Positions 1 to 9,480 of a stretch of 64,000 nucleotides of DNA are shown here, one piece after another. The stretch covers positions 857,163 to 921,162 of the forward strand of contig ML996694.1 of assembly GCA_010356995.1 (NCBI GenBank). The letters are read 5' to 3'. How positions within the stretch are numbered: the first letter of the stretch is position 1; every line of letters starts with the position of its first letter. The notes beneath the pieces were generated by a model. It was not told the origin of the DNA. It ran no database searches and saw only the letters and a program-made list of their open reading frames with translations. Origin of the DNA: Trichodelitschia bisporula (lineage: Eukaryota > Ascomycota > Dothideomycetes > Phaeotrichales > Phaeotrichaceae). The translations under genes and the position numbers were made by a program.

Positions 1-1167
1 GCGCTTCTTATGAGCTGGCTCATCGCGGCCCTCTGAAGGAGCTGGAACAGAGTCGTCGATGTCATCCGCGTCATCCTCATTCTCATCCTGAAAACGCTTG
101 CGCTTTTTGGTCGGCTTCGCCTCATGAGCGCGCTTCTTCTCCGGCGTGATGATATGGCCAGACGGTCCAGCATATTTTTTCTGGCGCTCCTCGAACATCT
201 TGTGAGCGGCAGCAGCAGCTTTGGCCTTCGCCTTTTCGAACTTGGCGAGACGCTCCGCCTTGCTCTTCTCAATGTCGGCCTTCTGTTCTTCCGAGAGCGG
301 CAGGCCGTGGAAAGGGTTGAAACCGGCGGCCGGACGGACGCTAGCCGAGTGGACGCGAGACGAGCGCTTGTTTGGCTCGATATCCCTCTTGCTGACCTCG
401 GCCTTGCGCTTCCGACTCACTGGGGCAGCGTGAATGTTGTTGTTTGGGATGGTAGCGGTATGGCTCTTCGCGTTGGCCTCCTTTTGAGCGCGCAGAGCGG
501 CTTCGCGGCGCTGAGCCTTGTTGGCAGCCCAGGCAGAGCGTTCGACGGCGGTGGCGTTGGGCGGTAGAGCACTCATGGCAGGGACGGCGTCAACGGTTTC
601 CTTGATCGGATTCAGAGCGTTGGGACGCATGGTGGCGGTGACAGGTGTGGCGATGTTGGCTTTGCCGGTCTTTGCAGCAGTGCTGGCAGCGACAGTCGCG
701 GGCTTGTTGGTGGTGATAAGGGTGGCGACGTTGGTCTTGTCGGCCATTGCAGTGGTGCCAGTAGCGACAGTTGTACGCTTGGAGGCGGTGGAGGCGGGGA
801 GCTTGTTGGTCTTTGGGGTGGGGAGCGCATTGGTGTTGGTTGTGGCGAGCTTGTTGGTAGTGGGGGTGGGACGCGTCGCGGTCGCGATCGCGGTGGTGAT
901 GCGCGCCGTCCCAGTCGTGGTCGCGCGGGCGGTGCCGGAAGTCGTCGACGGCTTCATATCGGTCTTGCGAGGAGCGATACTAGAGGCAGTCTTGATGGCT
1001 GGAAGGGAGGCGAAAGCGCTGCTCGCGTTGGCGGCGGCGGAAGTCTTCTTGATGCCCTCAGGGGCGGACTTCGCGGCACGACCAGCCTTCATGCGAGCGA
1101 CGTGGGCAGCTTCAGCGTTGGTCTTCTTCAGCTCAAGCTGCTTCTTCAAGTCCTCAGAACCGGACAT
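1..1167 (-). CDS. Ala/Thr/Lys-rich nuclear-type protein, 3' end cut by window edge
   Basis: An uninterrupted minus-strand frame runs from an ATG at 1167 to base 1, giving 389 codons with no stop, so the C-terminus lies outside the window. The N-terminus (MSGSEDLKKQLELKK) looks helical. Residues about 60-200 are low-complexity Ala/Thr/Lys/Pro sequence with many TNK and TAT-like repeats. The last 120 residues are strongly charged, with a likely coiled coil (LSEEQKADIEKSKAERLAKF) followed by basic clusters such as KKRKR that resemble nuclear localisation signals, then an acidic stretch. I recognise no enzymatic domain. A nuclear or chromatin-associated role is inference from composition alone. 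The 5' leader appears to contain an intron (separate entry). Confidence is high that the frame is coding and low on function. Confidence 0.7.
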   Translation of the reverse strand, partial: MSGSEDLKKQLELKKTNAEAAHVARMKAGRAAKSAPEGIKKTSAAANASSAFASLPAIKTASSIAPRKTDMKPSTTSGTARATTTGTARITTAIATATRPTPTTNKLATTNTNALPTPKTNKLPASTASKRTTVATGTTAMADKTNVATLITTNKPATVAASTAAKTGKANIATPVTATMRPNALNPIKETVDAVPAMSALPPNATAVERSAWAANKAQRREAALRAQKEANAKSHTATIPNNNIHAAPVSRKRKAEVSKRDIEPNKRSSRVHSASVRPAAGFNPFHGLPLSEEQKADIEKSKAERLAKFEKAKAKAAAAAHKMFEERQKKYAGPSGHIITPEKKRAHEAKPTKKRKRFQDENEDDADDIDDSVPAPSEGRDEPAHKKR

Positions 1168-1169
1168 CT

Positions 1170-1289
1170 CTGATGACGTTAGGATGGGAACTGGCTGTTC
1201 TGGGGTGCAGAGTGGTGATGGGGAAGTTTGCTTTTGGAATGTGTAGTGGTAAAGGGGGTGTAGAGGTAGGGAGATGAGGGAGGACTTAC
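1170..1289 (-). other. Probable 5'-UTR intron of the leftmost gene
   Basis: On the minus strand a GTAAGT donor starts at 1289 and a CAG acceptor ends at 1170, just two bases before the ATG at 1167. A CTAAC branch-like motif lies about 10 bases before the acceptor. The 120-base length suits this genome. An intron ending right at the start codon is a common fungal arrangement; its use here is inferred from sequence only. Confidence 0.5.
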
Positions 1290-2097
1290 TGATGGTAGTG
1301 AGGAAAGTTGGAAAGTTCGGTGACAAAGGGGAGGTACTGGAGGTGCGTTGAGAAGCTTTCGGGTTGGACAACTGAAGAAGTTGAAAACTGAAAACTCTGG
1401 AAAACGGTGACAGTGTGAACACTGAAGAAAAGAAGAAGAGGAGAAGAAGAGGAGCAGCTCGCCAGGTCATTCACCTTGCCGAGGCCGCCAAGTCGTCAAT
1501 ATGAGGATGCCATTGAGGATTTTCCGAGAGACTGCCAAGCCGTAAAGAATGAGTGAATGGCCGATGAGGACGGAAGGTGCTGGCAAACAGCTCGTGTCTT
1601 CTGTATGGGAGCGTGCGATTCTGCCGCAATTTGGACGGCGCAGGGGCCATGTGTGAGTGGTGAGACTAGAGACAGGAGGTATAACGATAAGGCTGATAAA
1701 GTCGCCACAAGGCGCGGCCTTGGGATGAGATGGTGGTTGAGTTATGTCGGACCCGACATCGGACAAGATATATCCTAAATGAGATTCGAGACACTGGGTT
1801 GATCAGTACAAGAAGAAGGATAGGGGTAGCTTTCCAACCTTTATAGTTACTGTTCAACCACGTTGTATGAGATCAAGAGGGCTAGAACTGAATATGTCTT
1901 CTGAGATACGGTTAATAATGATTCCAAGTATGTTCAGAGTGTTTACCCAGAATCCCGGGGCCCAGTTGGGCTTTCTCCATGTTCGGGTGTCAACCTGCGG
2001 TATTGAAGCAGGGAAGTGTGGATTATCAGTTATTAATTGGTATATACTGCACCGCCGAGTTGCTGTACTCGACAATGACTGCGCTATCTTCTCTTTG
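1290..2097. other. Intergenic stretch, nothing recognised
   Basis: This 0.8 kb lies between the start of the leftmost gene and the 3' end of prp38. Short frames occur on both strands but none has coding-like composition, splice partners or a recognisable product. It presumably holds the promoter of the left gene and the prp38 terminator. Confidence 0.5.
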
Positions 2098-3276
2098 TCA
2101 ATCCCTTCGTTCTCCTCGCCTTGACCCAGGACTCGACGAACGGCGTCTCTGCCCATCTTCATCACTCTCATCCTCTCTCCGGCGATACTGGTCGCGCGGT
2201 GAACTCCGGCTTCGCCTCCGGTCGCCGTCCCTGGAAGCGCTTCTCCGTCTCCGAGGATAGTCTCCATTGCGCGGACTGCGCGACTGACGACGGTGGTTAT
2301 CACGGTCACTACTGCGTGATCGATGATGATAGCCGTTTGGCGAAGAAGTGCGCGATCGACGACGGGAATCATCTCGTAATGTGCTACGTCTCCTTGAGTG
2401 GTACCCATCATCCGAAGCACTTCGATCCCGGCGATACGAATCCCTTGAATCCCGGGACGCGCTTCGATCCCTGTACTCGTCCGCACTGTCCTCTCTCCTC
2501 TCGCCCTCCTCGGAGCCCACATTGCGCATCTCCTCCACACCCTCCATCTCGTTCTCCAACTCCTCCAATTCATCGCCCAGCGGACTGACACGCGGTTCCA
2601 GCAGCTCCAGATCCTCTAGCAGGCTCCTCGCGGGAATCTTCCACAGCGCAGTCGCACAAACGCGGTCCTTGGTGAGCAAATCGTCGACAAATTGATCCAC
2701 AGTCGTAAGCACAAACCCCTCCCTCGTCCGCCTCTTCAACTTCCGCCAATCACTCAGCAGCGGTTCAAGCGTGCGATAAATCTCCACCGGCTCCCAGGCA
2801 AGCCGGATATAAAACGCCGCCAGCGCACGGAGGTACTTGAAATCGCCTCGGGGCTTTCCAAGCCCCTCAAACCCGCGCATAACAACCTCCTCATTCTCCT
2901 TCTCTTCAGGGGCGCCCTCATTCTCCCCCTCCCCCTCCTCTACCTCATCCTCCTCCGTCCGATCCCTAAAATTCAAATACTCCAACACAATCGCCCTCTC
3001 CGGCACAAGCTGGAGCATTTTAAACAGCAGACACAGAAACGGCGTCGGCTTCCCCACCCCGCCGTACGTGCCGCCGATGAAGGCGAGCGAAGCGGCGCGG
3101 TCGCACAGCGTCGCGGCGTTAAGCCCAAAGCACTGCTCCTTCCAGTAGTAGGACTCGGTGATGCGGTCGCGGACGGCTTTTTCGATGAGCAGCGCGGGGT
3201 TTTGGCCGCGGATCAGCGCGCCGCTGTACCCTCTGTCGTCCAGTAGGGCGCGCGCGTCGGGTTTATGTGTCGCCAT
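2098..3276 (-). CDS. prp38: Pre-mRNA-splicing factor Prp38 with RS-rich tail
   Basis: A single-exon gene of 392 residues. Prp38 is a U4/U6.U5 tri-snRNP component needed for spliceosome activation. The conserved PRP38 domain covers about residues 18-215, with the family signatures ESYYWKEQCFGL, FIGGTYGGVGKPTPFLC and DFKYLRALAAFYIRL. An acidic insert (about residues 107-133) interrupts the domain before the DFKYLR motif. Residues about 260-392 form an Arg/Ser-rich tail, as in metazoan PRP38 proteins. I chose the ATG at 3276 because the domain starts soon after it and the open frame further upstream is not Prp38-like. It is divergent from the GT8-like gene, with 370 bases between the two starts. 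Confidence 0.93.
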   Translation of the reverse strand: MATHKPDARALLDDRGYSGALIRGQNPALLIEKAVRDRITESYYWKEQCFGLNAATLCDRAASLAFIGGTYGGVGKPTPFLCLLFKMLQLVPERAIVLEYLNFRDRTEEDEVEEGEGENEGAPEEKENEEVVMRGFEGLGKPRGDFKYLRALAAFYIRLAWEPVEIYRTLEPLLSDWRKLKRRTREGFVLTTVDQFVDDLLTKDRVCATALWKIPARSLLEDLELLEPRVSPLGDELEELENEMEGVEEMRNVGSEEGERREDSADEYRDRSASRDSRDSYRRDRSASDDGYHSRRRSTLRDDSRRRSRTSSPNGYHHRSRSSDRDNHRRQSRSPRNGDYPRRRRSASRDGDRRRSRSSPRDQYRRREDESDEDGQRRRSSSPGSRRGERRD

Positions 3277-3646
3277 CTGGCGGTCGGGAGGGGCCTTTAA
3301 GGTCGCGATGGAGGGTGGTGTTTGCAAGCCAGAGTTTGTTGAAGCGGCTACAGGCGTCAAAACCCTTATTCTGGCCCGTAATTCGTCTTTGTGGTGCTCT
3401 CCGTCACATTCGTCATCCATCCCGTCTAGACGTGACGTTGGAACTGACATTAGACCGCGACGCCACACGCCAAGCCCTTATCGATAATCCCCCCAGAAAC
3501 ACCATGTTATCAGCCCTACCACCAACCCTCCCATCTCAGGCACGCGCTCAACCATCATACTCATTCCAACCCAGCATTCCCGACGAGCACGAGCACGCAC
3601 TCATGCCCTCACAATGCTCCTAACCCAAAGCCAAGTCTCCGTGCTC
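3277..3646. promoter_or_regulatory. Divergent promoter region prp38 / GT8-like gene
   Basis: 370 bases separate two divergently transcribed starts, so both core promoters must lie here. No TATA box or other named motif stands out. Confidence 0.4.
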
Positions 3647-4788
3647 ATGAGCTCGGGGATAAGTACGTCGCCCACAACCCTCACCCTCCAAATCCACCAC
3701 CGCTGACACCCATAGTCCTAACCTTCACAACCCTCCTCTTCCTAACCGGCTACCTCCACCAACAACGCACCCTTTCCGCCCTGCACTCCACCCTAAAACC
3801 CACCATCCCCCCTCCAAACGTGCAATACGACCCCCTCCCCCGCCACCGCGGCAGCGCCCCTCTCCTCCCTCCCGCCTCGCGAGCACAACTCCAATCCACC
3901 TTAACAACGCACAGCACCTTCGACTGGACCCGCGTCGCCTACGCCCAACTCGCCGCCTCCCACGGCGCGCTCTGCCACACCCTCCTCCTCTTCGCCGACC
4001 TCCACCGGCTCAAGTCCCCCGCGGCGCGGCTTCTCCTCTTCCCGCGAATCTGGGTCACAGCCGCCGAGTCCGACTACGACCCCGAGATCGAGAGCGCGAA
4101 ACGTCTCTTAAAAAAAGCGAGTCGCCGGTTTAGGGCCGTTCTCGTGCCGGTGGATCCCATCGTGGGAGGCGATCCGCTGGATCCGGAGAGTTATTCGGCG
4201 CTGACGCTGTTCTCGCTCACGGCGTACGAGCGCATTATTTCGCTTCCGACGCCAGGGCTCGTGACGCATGCCCCGCCGCTGGACACGCTGCTCACCACTC
4301 CCCCATCTCAGCCCGCGCTGGCGGGGCACGACGAGCCGCTGCTCCTGACGCCGAGTGTCGAGACGCACGCCGCGCTGACAAAAGCATACCTCAAATCGCC
4401 ACGATCCCTCCCCGCGCTGCTCGCCTCCCTTTATCCCTCCTCCGCCGATCCTCTCTCCAACCTCAGCACTACAACCGGCGCGCTCCGCGCACTCACACCG
4501 CAAGAACCGTTTAATGCTACGGCATATCTGGAGTCAGTATCCTACATCCGGTTCTCCGATCCCGAACTCCCGTCGCCGGAATACGAAGTGCCGTATGCGC
4601 AGATTGTAGATTTAAGACCAAAAGATGAGGATCAGGGCTTTTTGTGGGAGAGTTTGAGGGGGGTGTATAAGACGCGACGGTATGAGGTTTGTGGGTTGGA
4701 TCTGGAGGTTTGGAATGAGGGGAAGAAGGGGGCGGTGAGAGAGCATGAGACGATTTTGGGGGAGCATCATGGGAAGATAGATTTGTGA
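3647..4788 (+). CDS. GT8-like type II membrane glycosyltransferase homologue, DXD missing
   Basis: Two exons, 3647-3662 and 3716-4788, give 362 residues. The intron (GTACGT donor, CTGAC branch, TAG acceptor) restores an N-terminal hydrophobic anchor (residues about 5-18, ILTFTTLLFLTGYL) followed by a stem, the layout of Golgi type II glycosyltransferases. Segments WTRVAYAQLAASHGALCHTL and LLLFADLHRLKSPAARLLL match the start of the fungal GT8/Gnt1-like (GlcNAc transferase) domain. At residues about 176-186 the family normally has a DXD metal site after the YERV segment; here the sequence reads YERIISLPTPG, so the acidic pair is absent. It may be inactive or use another mechanism. The assignment is from motif memory. 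It is convergent with the siderophore gene, stops 246 bases apart. Confidence 0.75.
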
Positions 4789-5034
4789 GGGATTTTTTTT
4801 GGCATTTGAGTTGGGATTTATTCTGCGAGGCGTTGGCCGGATTGATATTGGGGTCACGGACGACGTACATAGACTGAATGGATGATAATGTTCACTGCAC
4901 ATGGTGCGGTCAAAACATGAACCCAACCATGATCTACAGCCAATCGCACCAAAAGAAGCCTGAATTCATACCCCATCGTAAGTACGATTGCTCAACGCTA
5001 CTTTATCCCAGTCCCTAACCCATCCAGTTCCTCC

Positions 5035-6819
5035 CTACAGCGCCGGCGCCTGCCAGGCATCGCGGCGAATTTTCAACAACCAAGACTGCTTATGCTCCAA
5101 ACTAAGCTGGCGCTCCTTGAAGAACCCCACACCCTCAGCATACTGAACCAGTCTATAATCGTTAGCCGTCATCCCTAGTCACCACCAAGGAGGCACTTAC
5201 TTCTCATTATCAACCCTCGGCTCCATCATAACCACCTCGGTGCGATTATCCGCCAACCAACAATAATGCACCAACGCACTCAACCAAATCGGCACACGAT
5301 GCGGGCCCCTAAATTCCTGCTCCCCAACCAAGCAATGAATCCCCCGATCATAATTCCCCACCTCGCCGGACAAATGCACACCGAGGGCCTGATCCTCCTT
5401 CGCCCAGTAAATCTCAAAGTACCCAAACGGCCTGCCATCCCAGCACCCGATCGCAGGAAACGAATGCGTGCTCCGCAGTCCCTTGCGTAAGAATTCCTCC
5501 TGCTGCGAAGGGGGGCCAGCCTCGCCCCAAAAATCCGACACGCGCGGATCATTCATCCACCGATGCAAGAGATCGGTGTCACAGCACTCGCTCACCGGTA
5601 ATTCGGCGCCCACCATCGCTGCGCCCGGCTCGCGGTCCCCGAGTAGCTTGCCCATAGTCGGGATCGCGGATTCGGACTGGGAGGTCCTCGGCGGCGAGAC
5701 TGCGGAGCCGAGATGAAACGGGGCGGGTCCGGCAACGGGCCCGCGGTACTGCTGGGGCCGCCGTGACATGGACGCCACGCGGAAGGACAGGTACTGGCCG
5801 ACGGAGGGCACGAAGCGGGTGTAGAAAGTCTCGCCCTGACGCGGGGGCTTGGGACGCAGCGGATGGCGGATTCCGCCGGTGAAGACGAACTGCGGCGGCG
5901 GCGGCGGGTAGTACGTGGGCAGGTGAGAAGTGGAGTGGAAAGGGCCCTGCGAGCTACTCTGCGGCGGCCACACGGGCGGCGAAAGCGGCATTTCGTGCGC
6001 GAGGGTCCCGCCGTTGCCGTTGCCGGCCAGGCCGCTGTGAGGCCGGTCGCCGGTTTGCCGGTTCGGGGACCCTGGGCGCGAGTTATGCGGCGTGCCGGAG
6101 GGAAACGGCGAGCCGCTGCTGGACACGAGGGAGAAGAGGTAAATGCGGGCGTCGAGCTGCCAGAAGGCGCGGCGGGATACAAACATATGCGTCCAGCCCT
6201 CCATGGAGCGCTCGTCGAGATCGGCACCGACGCAGCTGTCGGCCGAGGCAATGAGGCCCATGCGCTCGAGTTTAGGGAGCACGGTTTTGGAGCTGAAGAC
6301 GCCTTCACGCTTGATGTTGATGCGCCATTCGCCACGGGGCTTGCCGGAGTCGGCAATGTGCTCCGAGGACTTGTTTGTTACGAGGAGGTCGGGCTCGGGT
6401 TGGTGGAAGTACCACCATAGAGTGGCCCAGAGCATCATGGCGATTTGGCGGGTGGGAGAGTTGGCGGGGCGGAGCTCGTTGTGGGACGACTGGGAGATGG
6501 ATGAGATGAAGAGGTGGTCGTTGTGCATGGTGGGTTTGGTGAAGCGCAGTCTGCGGTGCCGTGCCCGGTGGATGGTGGGGAGGTCGGGGGTATCACGGGG
6601 AGTGGTGATGGATGATTTGGAGTCCTTTGGCTGGTGGTGAGGGTCCCAAGCAGGATCGTCATCCTCGGTGTTGTCCTCGGTGTGCAAGATAACGGTCCAG
6701 CCGGGTGGGAAGGGCGTGTTGTGGCTCGTCAGCTCATTTGCCCTGAAGTAGAGACCGCCGAACACGGGAGACACAGTCAAGGTGAGGCCATTTGGGAGAT
6801 GGGCCTGGTGAGGTGCCAT
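5035..6819 (-). CDS. Siderophore biosynthesis hydroxyornithine N-acyltransferase (SidL/SidF type)
   Basis: Exons 5201-6819 and 5035-5152 (minus strand) encode 578 residues; the 48-base intron has GTAAGT and TAG ends. The N-terminus (HLPNGLTLTVSPVFGGLYF) and C-terminal GNAT domain (about 409-565) with HRWMNDPRVSDFWGE and MMEPRVDNEK match the AlcB/SidF/SidL family, which acylates N5-hydroxyornithine for hydroxamate siderophores. A Pro/Ser-rich linker lies at about 230-400. The second exon completes the fold, ending in LLKIRRDAWQAPAL. That end is not a peroxisomal SKL-type signal, which favours a cytosolic SidL-like enzyme (ferricrocin branch) over peroxisomal SidF, but this is weak evidence. 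The ATG at 6819 is used because the frame upstream only offers a GTG. It shares a divergent promoter with sod2. Confidence 0.85.
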
Positions 6820-7430
6820 TTGGGGCAGTCCAGCATATGGTGAAGCTCGTAGAAGCGGGGTTTCAGTGTGATACACACTCGGGAATAGAAGATGAAATTT
6901 TCTTAGCCTTATTCTAAGATCTGAGAGGGAAGAAAGGATGAAGAAGAGCTGGTGAGTGCAGTGAGCTGATCTCAGTTTATACAGCCACTGCCGCTGCTCG
7001 ATGACAAGCAGGTGCAGGACGCAGCTATTCGCAGCAGCCAGTAGATAAGAGGCTAATAACGCTGACAGTTGATTGCTTCTCGCTTACCATGTATGGCTGG
7101 CAATGCCAAAGCGAGTGCGTACTGCCTACTACGGTATGTGCCTCCGGTTACGGCTATGTGGACCGGCTCCTCATGCAGCTTCCCTGGCGTCGTCTGCCAG
7201 GGAAGCTTTGCCCCGCATCACGAGGCCGCAAGGCTCTCACCCCACCTTTCTAAGGCCTTGAGGCTTTAAGGCTCCAAGGCTAAAAGTCCTCAAGCCCCAG
7301 GCACCCGTGCGGAAATGCCCCCGGCCGAGCCGAAGTGACGTCGGCTAGTCCATCACTGACGAAATCCAAGCTACAGCTTATCTCCTCCACCTCACTGTCG
7401 CCAATTCCCCCAATTCGACACTAAGCAACA
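6820..7430. promoter_or_regulatory. Divergent promoter, siderophore acyltransferase / Mn-SOD, with GATA and CRE-like sites
   Basis: 611 bases between divergent starts. I see AGATAAG at 7043-7049, CTTATC (GATAAG on the minus strand) at 7377-7382, and TGACGTC at 7336-7342, about 90 bases before the sod2 ATG. GATA sites are the targets of SreA-type iron repressors of siderophore genes, and TGACGTC is an ATF/CREB (AtfA-type) stress element. Their use here is inference. A 12-base perfect hairpin (7177-7207) lies between them. Confidence 0.5.
7177..7207. repeat. Perfect 12-base inverted repeat (hairpin)
   Basis: Arms AGCTTCCCTGGC (7177-7188) and GCCAGGGAAGCT (7196-7207) are exact reverse complements around a 7-base loop. 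Several AAGGCT/AGGCTT repeats follow to about 7285. It may be a remnant of a small mobile repeat or a regulatory hairpin. Confidence 0.6.
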
Positions 7431-8216
7431 ATGTCGTCTACCCTCCTCCGCACATCCGCCGCGCGCACCGCCCTGCGCGCCACGAGGTCGTCGCTCGCGC
7501 GCTCCGGACTCGCCGGCACGGCGTTTGTCCGCGGCAAGGCGACGCTGCCGGACCTTCCCTGTGACCTCCCTCATCATCCTTCCGAGAGCATAGCTAACTC
7601 CCGTAGATGACTTCGGCGCGCTCGAGCCCTCGATCTCAGGACAAATCATGGAGCTGCACTACACCAAGCACCACCAGACCTACGTAACATCCTACAACAA
7701 CTTCAACGAGCAGATCCAAGCCGCGGCATCCAAGAACGACATCGCGGCACAGGTGGCGTTGCAGCCGATGATCAACTTTCACGCCGGCGGCCACCTGAAC
7801 CACACCCTGTTCTGGGAGAACCTGGCGCCGAAGAGCCAGGGCGGGGGTGAGCCGCCGAGCGGTACCCTGGCGAAGAAGATCGATGAGAGCTTTGGCAGCC
7901 TGGATGCGTTGAAGGAGAAGTTCAACGCGGCGCTGGCAGGCGTGCAGGGTAGTGGCTGGGCGTGGCTTGTGCAGGATGTGCAGACGGGCAACATCGGCAT
8001 CAAGACGTACCAGAACCAGGATCCCGTAGTGGGCCAGTTCCGGCCGCTGCTCGGCATCGATGCGTGGGAGCATGCCTACTAGTAAGTGCCATGGGAGGCT
8101 TGATGCGGATAAAGCTAACTATTCAAAGCCTGCAGTACCAGAACCGCAAGGCCGAGTACTTCAAGGCGATTTGGGATGTGATTAACTGGAAGGCGGCGGA
8201 AAAGCGCCTCAAGTAG
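7431..8216 (+). CDS. sod2: Mitochondrial manganese superoxide dismutase
   Basis: Three exons, 7431-7560, 7607-8081 and 8129-8216, encode 230 residues. It converts superoxide to hydrogen peroxide and oxygen in the mitochondrial matrix. Residues 1 to about 36 are Arg/Ser/Ala-rich without acids, a typical presequence, followed by the mature start KATLPDLPYDFGALEP. Family landmarks are MELHYTKHHQTYV (metal His61), a conserved HLNHTLFWENL segment, and the DAWEHAYY motif near the C-terminus with the last Asp and His ligands. The middle intron junctions restore LPYDFG and HAYYLQYQN exactly. The first intron has an unusual GTGACC donor but a good CTAAC branch. The 5' region has GATA and CRE-like sites shared with the siderophore gene. 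Confidence 0.96.
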
Positions 8217-8690
8217 ATAGATACGATTAGCGGGCCGTCGGTGTCAAATTGGCTTTCCGGACTGAATTGATTATCGTTCCTGAGTCCTTGATTGACGAAT
8301 TGATGCCAGAACAGCTCTCTATCCGATTTATGATAGAGTAACGTGACGGCTTGGCATGAAAGTGCAACTCACCTCGTCCACGAGCACTTCGAGAACCACA
8401 CCTCGCCGACAACGCCTTTCCCGAACTCGAAACTTCGTCAGAAGCTCTCTCTCCACTCCCAGCCTCAGAGTCCGAAAAATTGACCCCTCATCCTCTCGCC
8501 CACTCCTCCTCCACCTCCGCCCACAACCCACAAGCGCCAAGCCGCCAAACCCAATCCAGCCAGCCCGCAACTTCAACCACCAAAATCTCCTTCCCGCGGC
8601 TTCACCCGAACCCACCACCACCGTCACAACCTACGCCAATTGGCACCCACCCACCACCCACACGCCACTCCCTCCCCCACCGACACCACA
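8217..8690. other. Intergenic, sod2 terminator and qcr6 promoter
   Basis: 474 bases. The right half (8360-8690) is C/A-rich on the plus strand and open in several frames, but the open frames are compositional and have no recognisable product. Confidence 0.4.
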
Positions 8691-9294
8691 ATGGGTCTCT
8701 TCGACTACCTCAGCGACGCGCTGTCCTCGCTCCCCTTCTCCCACGACGTGGACGCCGAGTCCGTCCGCGGCGGCGCTAGCAGCGGTGGCTCCCCAGCGGG
8801 CGCCCCCAAAGAAGGCAGCAAAGAAGCAGACGTCAACGCCGCGGACGCGAAGAGCGGCGGCGACGACAGCACGGGCCATCTTCCCGGCAGCAGCAAGAAT
8901 ATCGATACGGAGGCGGAGGAGGATGAGGATGATGAGCCGAAGGATGTGAAGGAGGAGCTGGAGGAGGGTGAGTCGCCCCGGTTTCCTTTTCCCTTTGAAA
9001 GGGCAAGCCCTGTGGATAGGGCGGCCTGGTGGGGTTGTACCTGGGCAGGGCTGATGAGTCCAGAGTGTGCGCAGAGTAAGCAGTGCGGTGGGTATAAGCA
9101 CCATTACGATGAGTGTGTGGAGCGGGTGACTGGGCAGATTGAGAATGAGGGGAAGGCGAACGAGGATTGTGTTGAGGAGTGTGAGTGTCCCCCGCATCTA
9201 TGGTCTTTGATCTATTGCTAACCCCCCAGTCTTCCACCTCGCCCACTGCGCCACCCAATGCGCTGCCCCCAAGCTGTGGAAGCAGCTCAAGTAA
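8691..9294 (+). CDS. qcr6: Cytochrome bc1 complex subunit 6 (hinge protein)
   Basis: Exons 8691-8967, 9064-9180 and 9230-9294 encode 152 residues. Qcr6 is the acidic hinge subunit of respiratory complex III, close to cytochrome c1 on the intermembrane-space side. The N-terminus MGLFDYLSDALSSLPFS is followed by a Ser/Gly-rich and very acidic region, then the cysteine-containing helical pair (HHYDECVERV and NEDCVEEFFHLAHC) and a C-terminus KLWKQLK, all family hallmarks. The cysteines, spaced as pairs in two helices, fit the disulphide-linked hairpin of the family. Reading frame is restored across both introns; the first has a CTGAT branch. It is convergent with the MFS gene, stops 186 bases apart. 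Confidence 0.92.
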
Positions 9295-9480
9295 GCCCGC
9301 GAGGCCCTGTACATCCACTCCTCTTTGGCAGCGTTACGCGCACGGGCAATTGGCAATGGACTTGTAGAATAGGCAGCAATAGACGCGTGATATCGTGGCC
9401 TCGGCCCCGCCGCGGTCCGCTAACTATCAAGCACCATCTCAAACCCAATCGTAAATACATATCAGCATATACGACCCAAA

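Noticed and set aside
124-1246. Plus-strand open frames of 147 and 242 codons
   Set aside because: They lie opposite the Ala/Thr-rich minus-strand gene and have no start context, introns or known product; they are shadows of that gene.
6820-6876. 19-residue N-terminal extension of the siderophore acyltransferase
   Set aside because: The extended frame begins with GTG, not ATG, and family members start at the MAPHQAHLP-like position.
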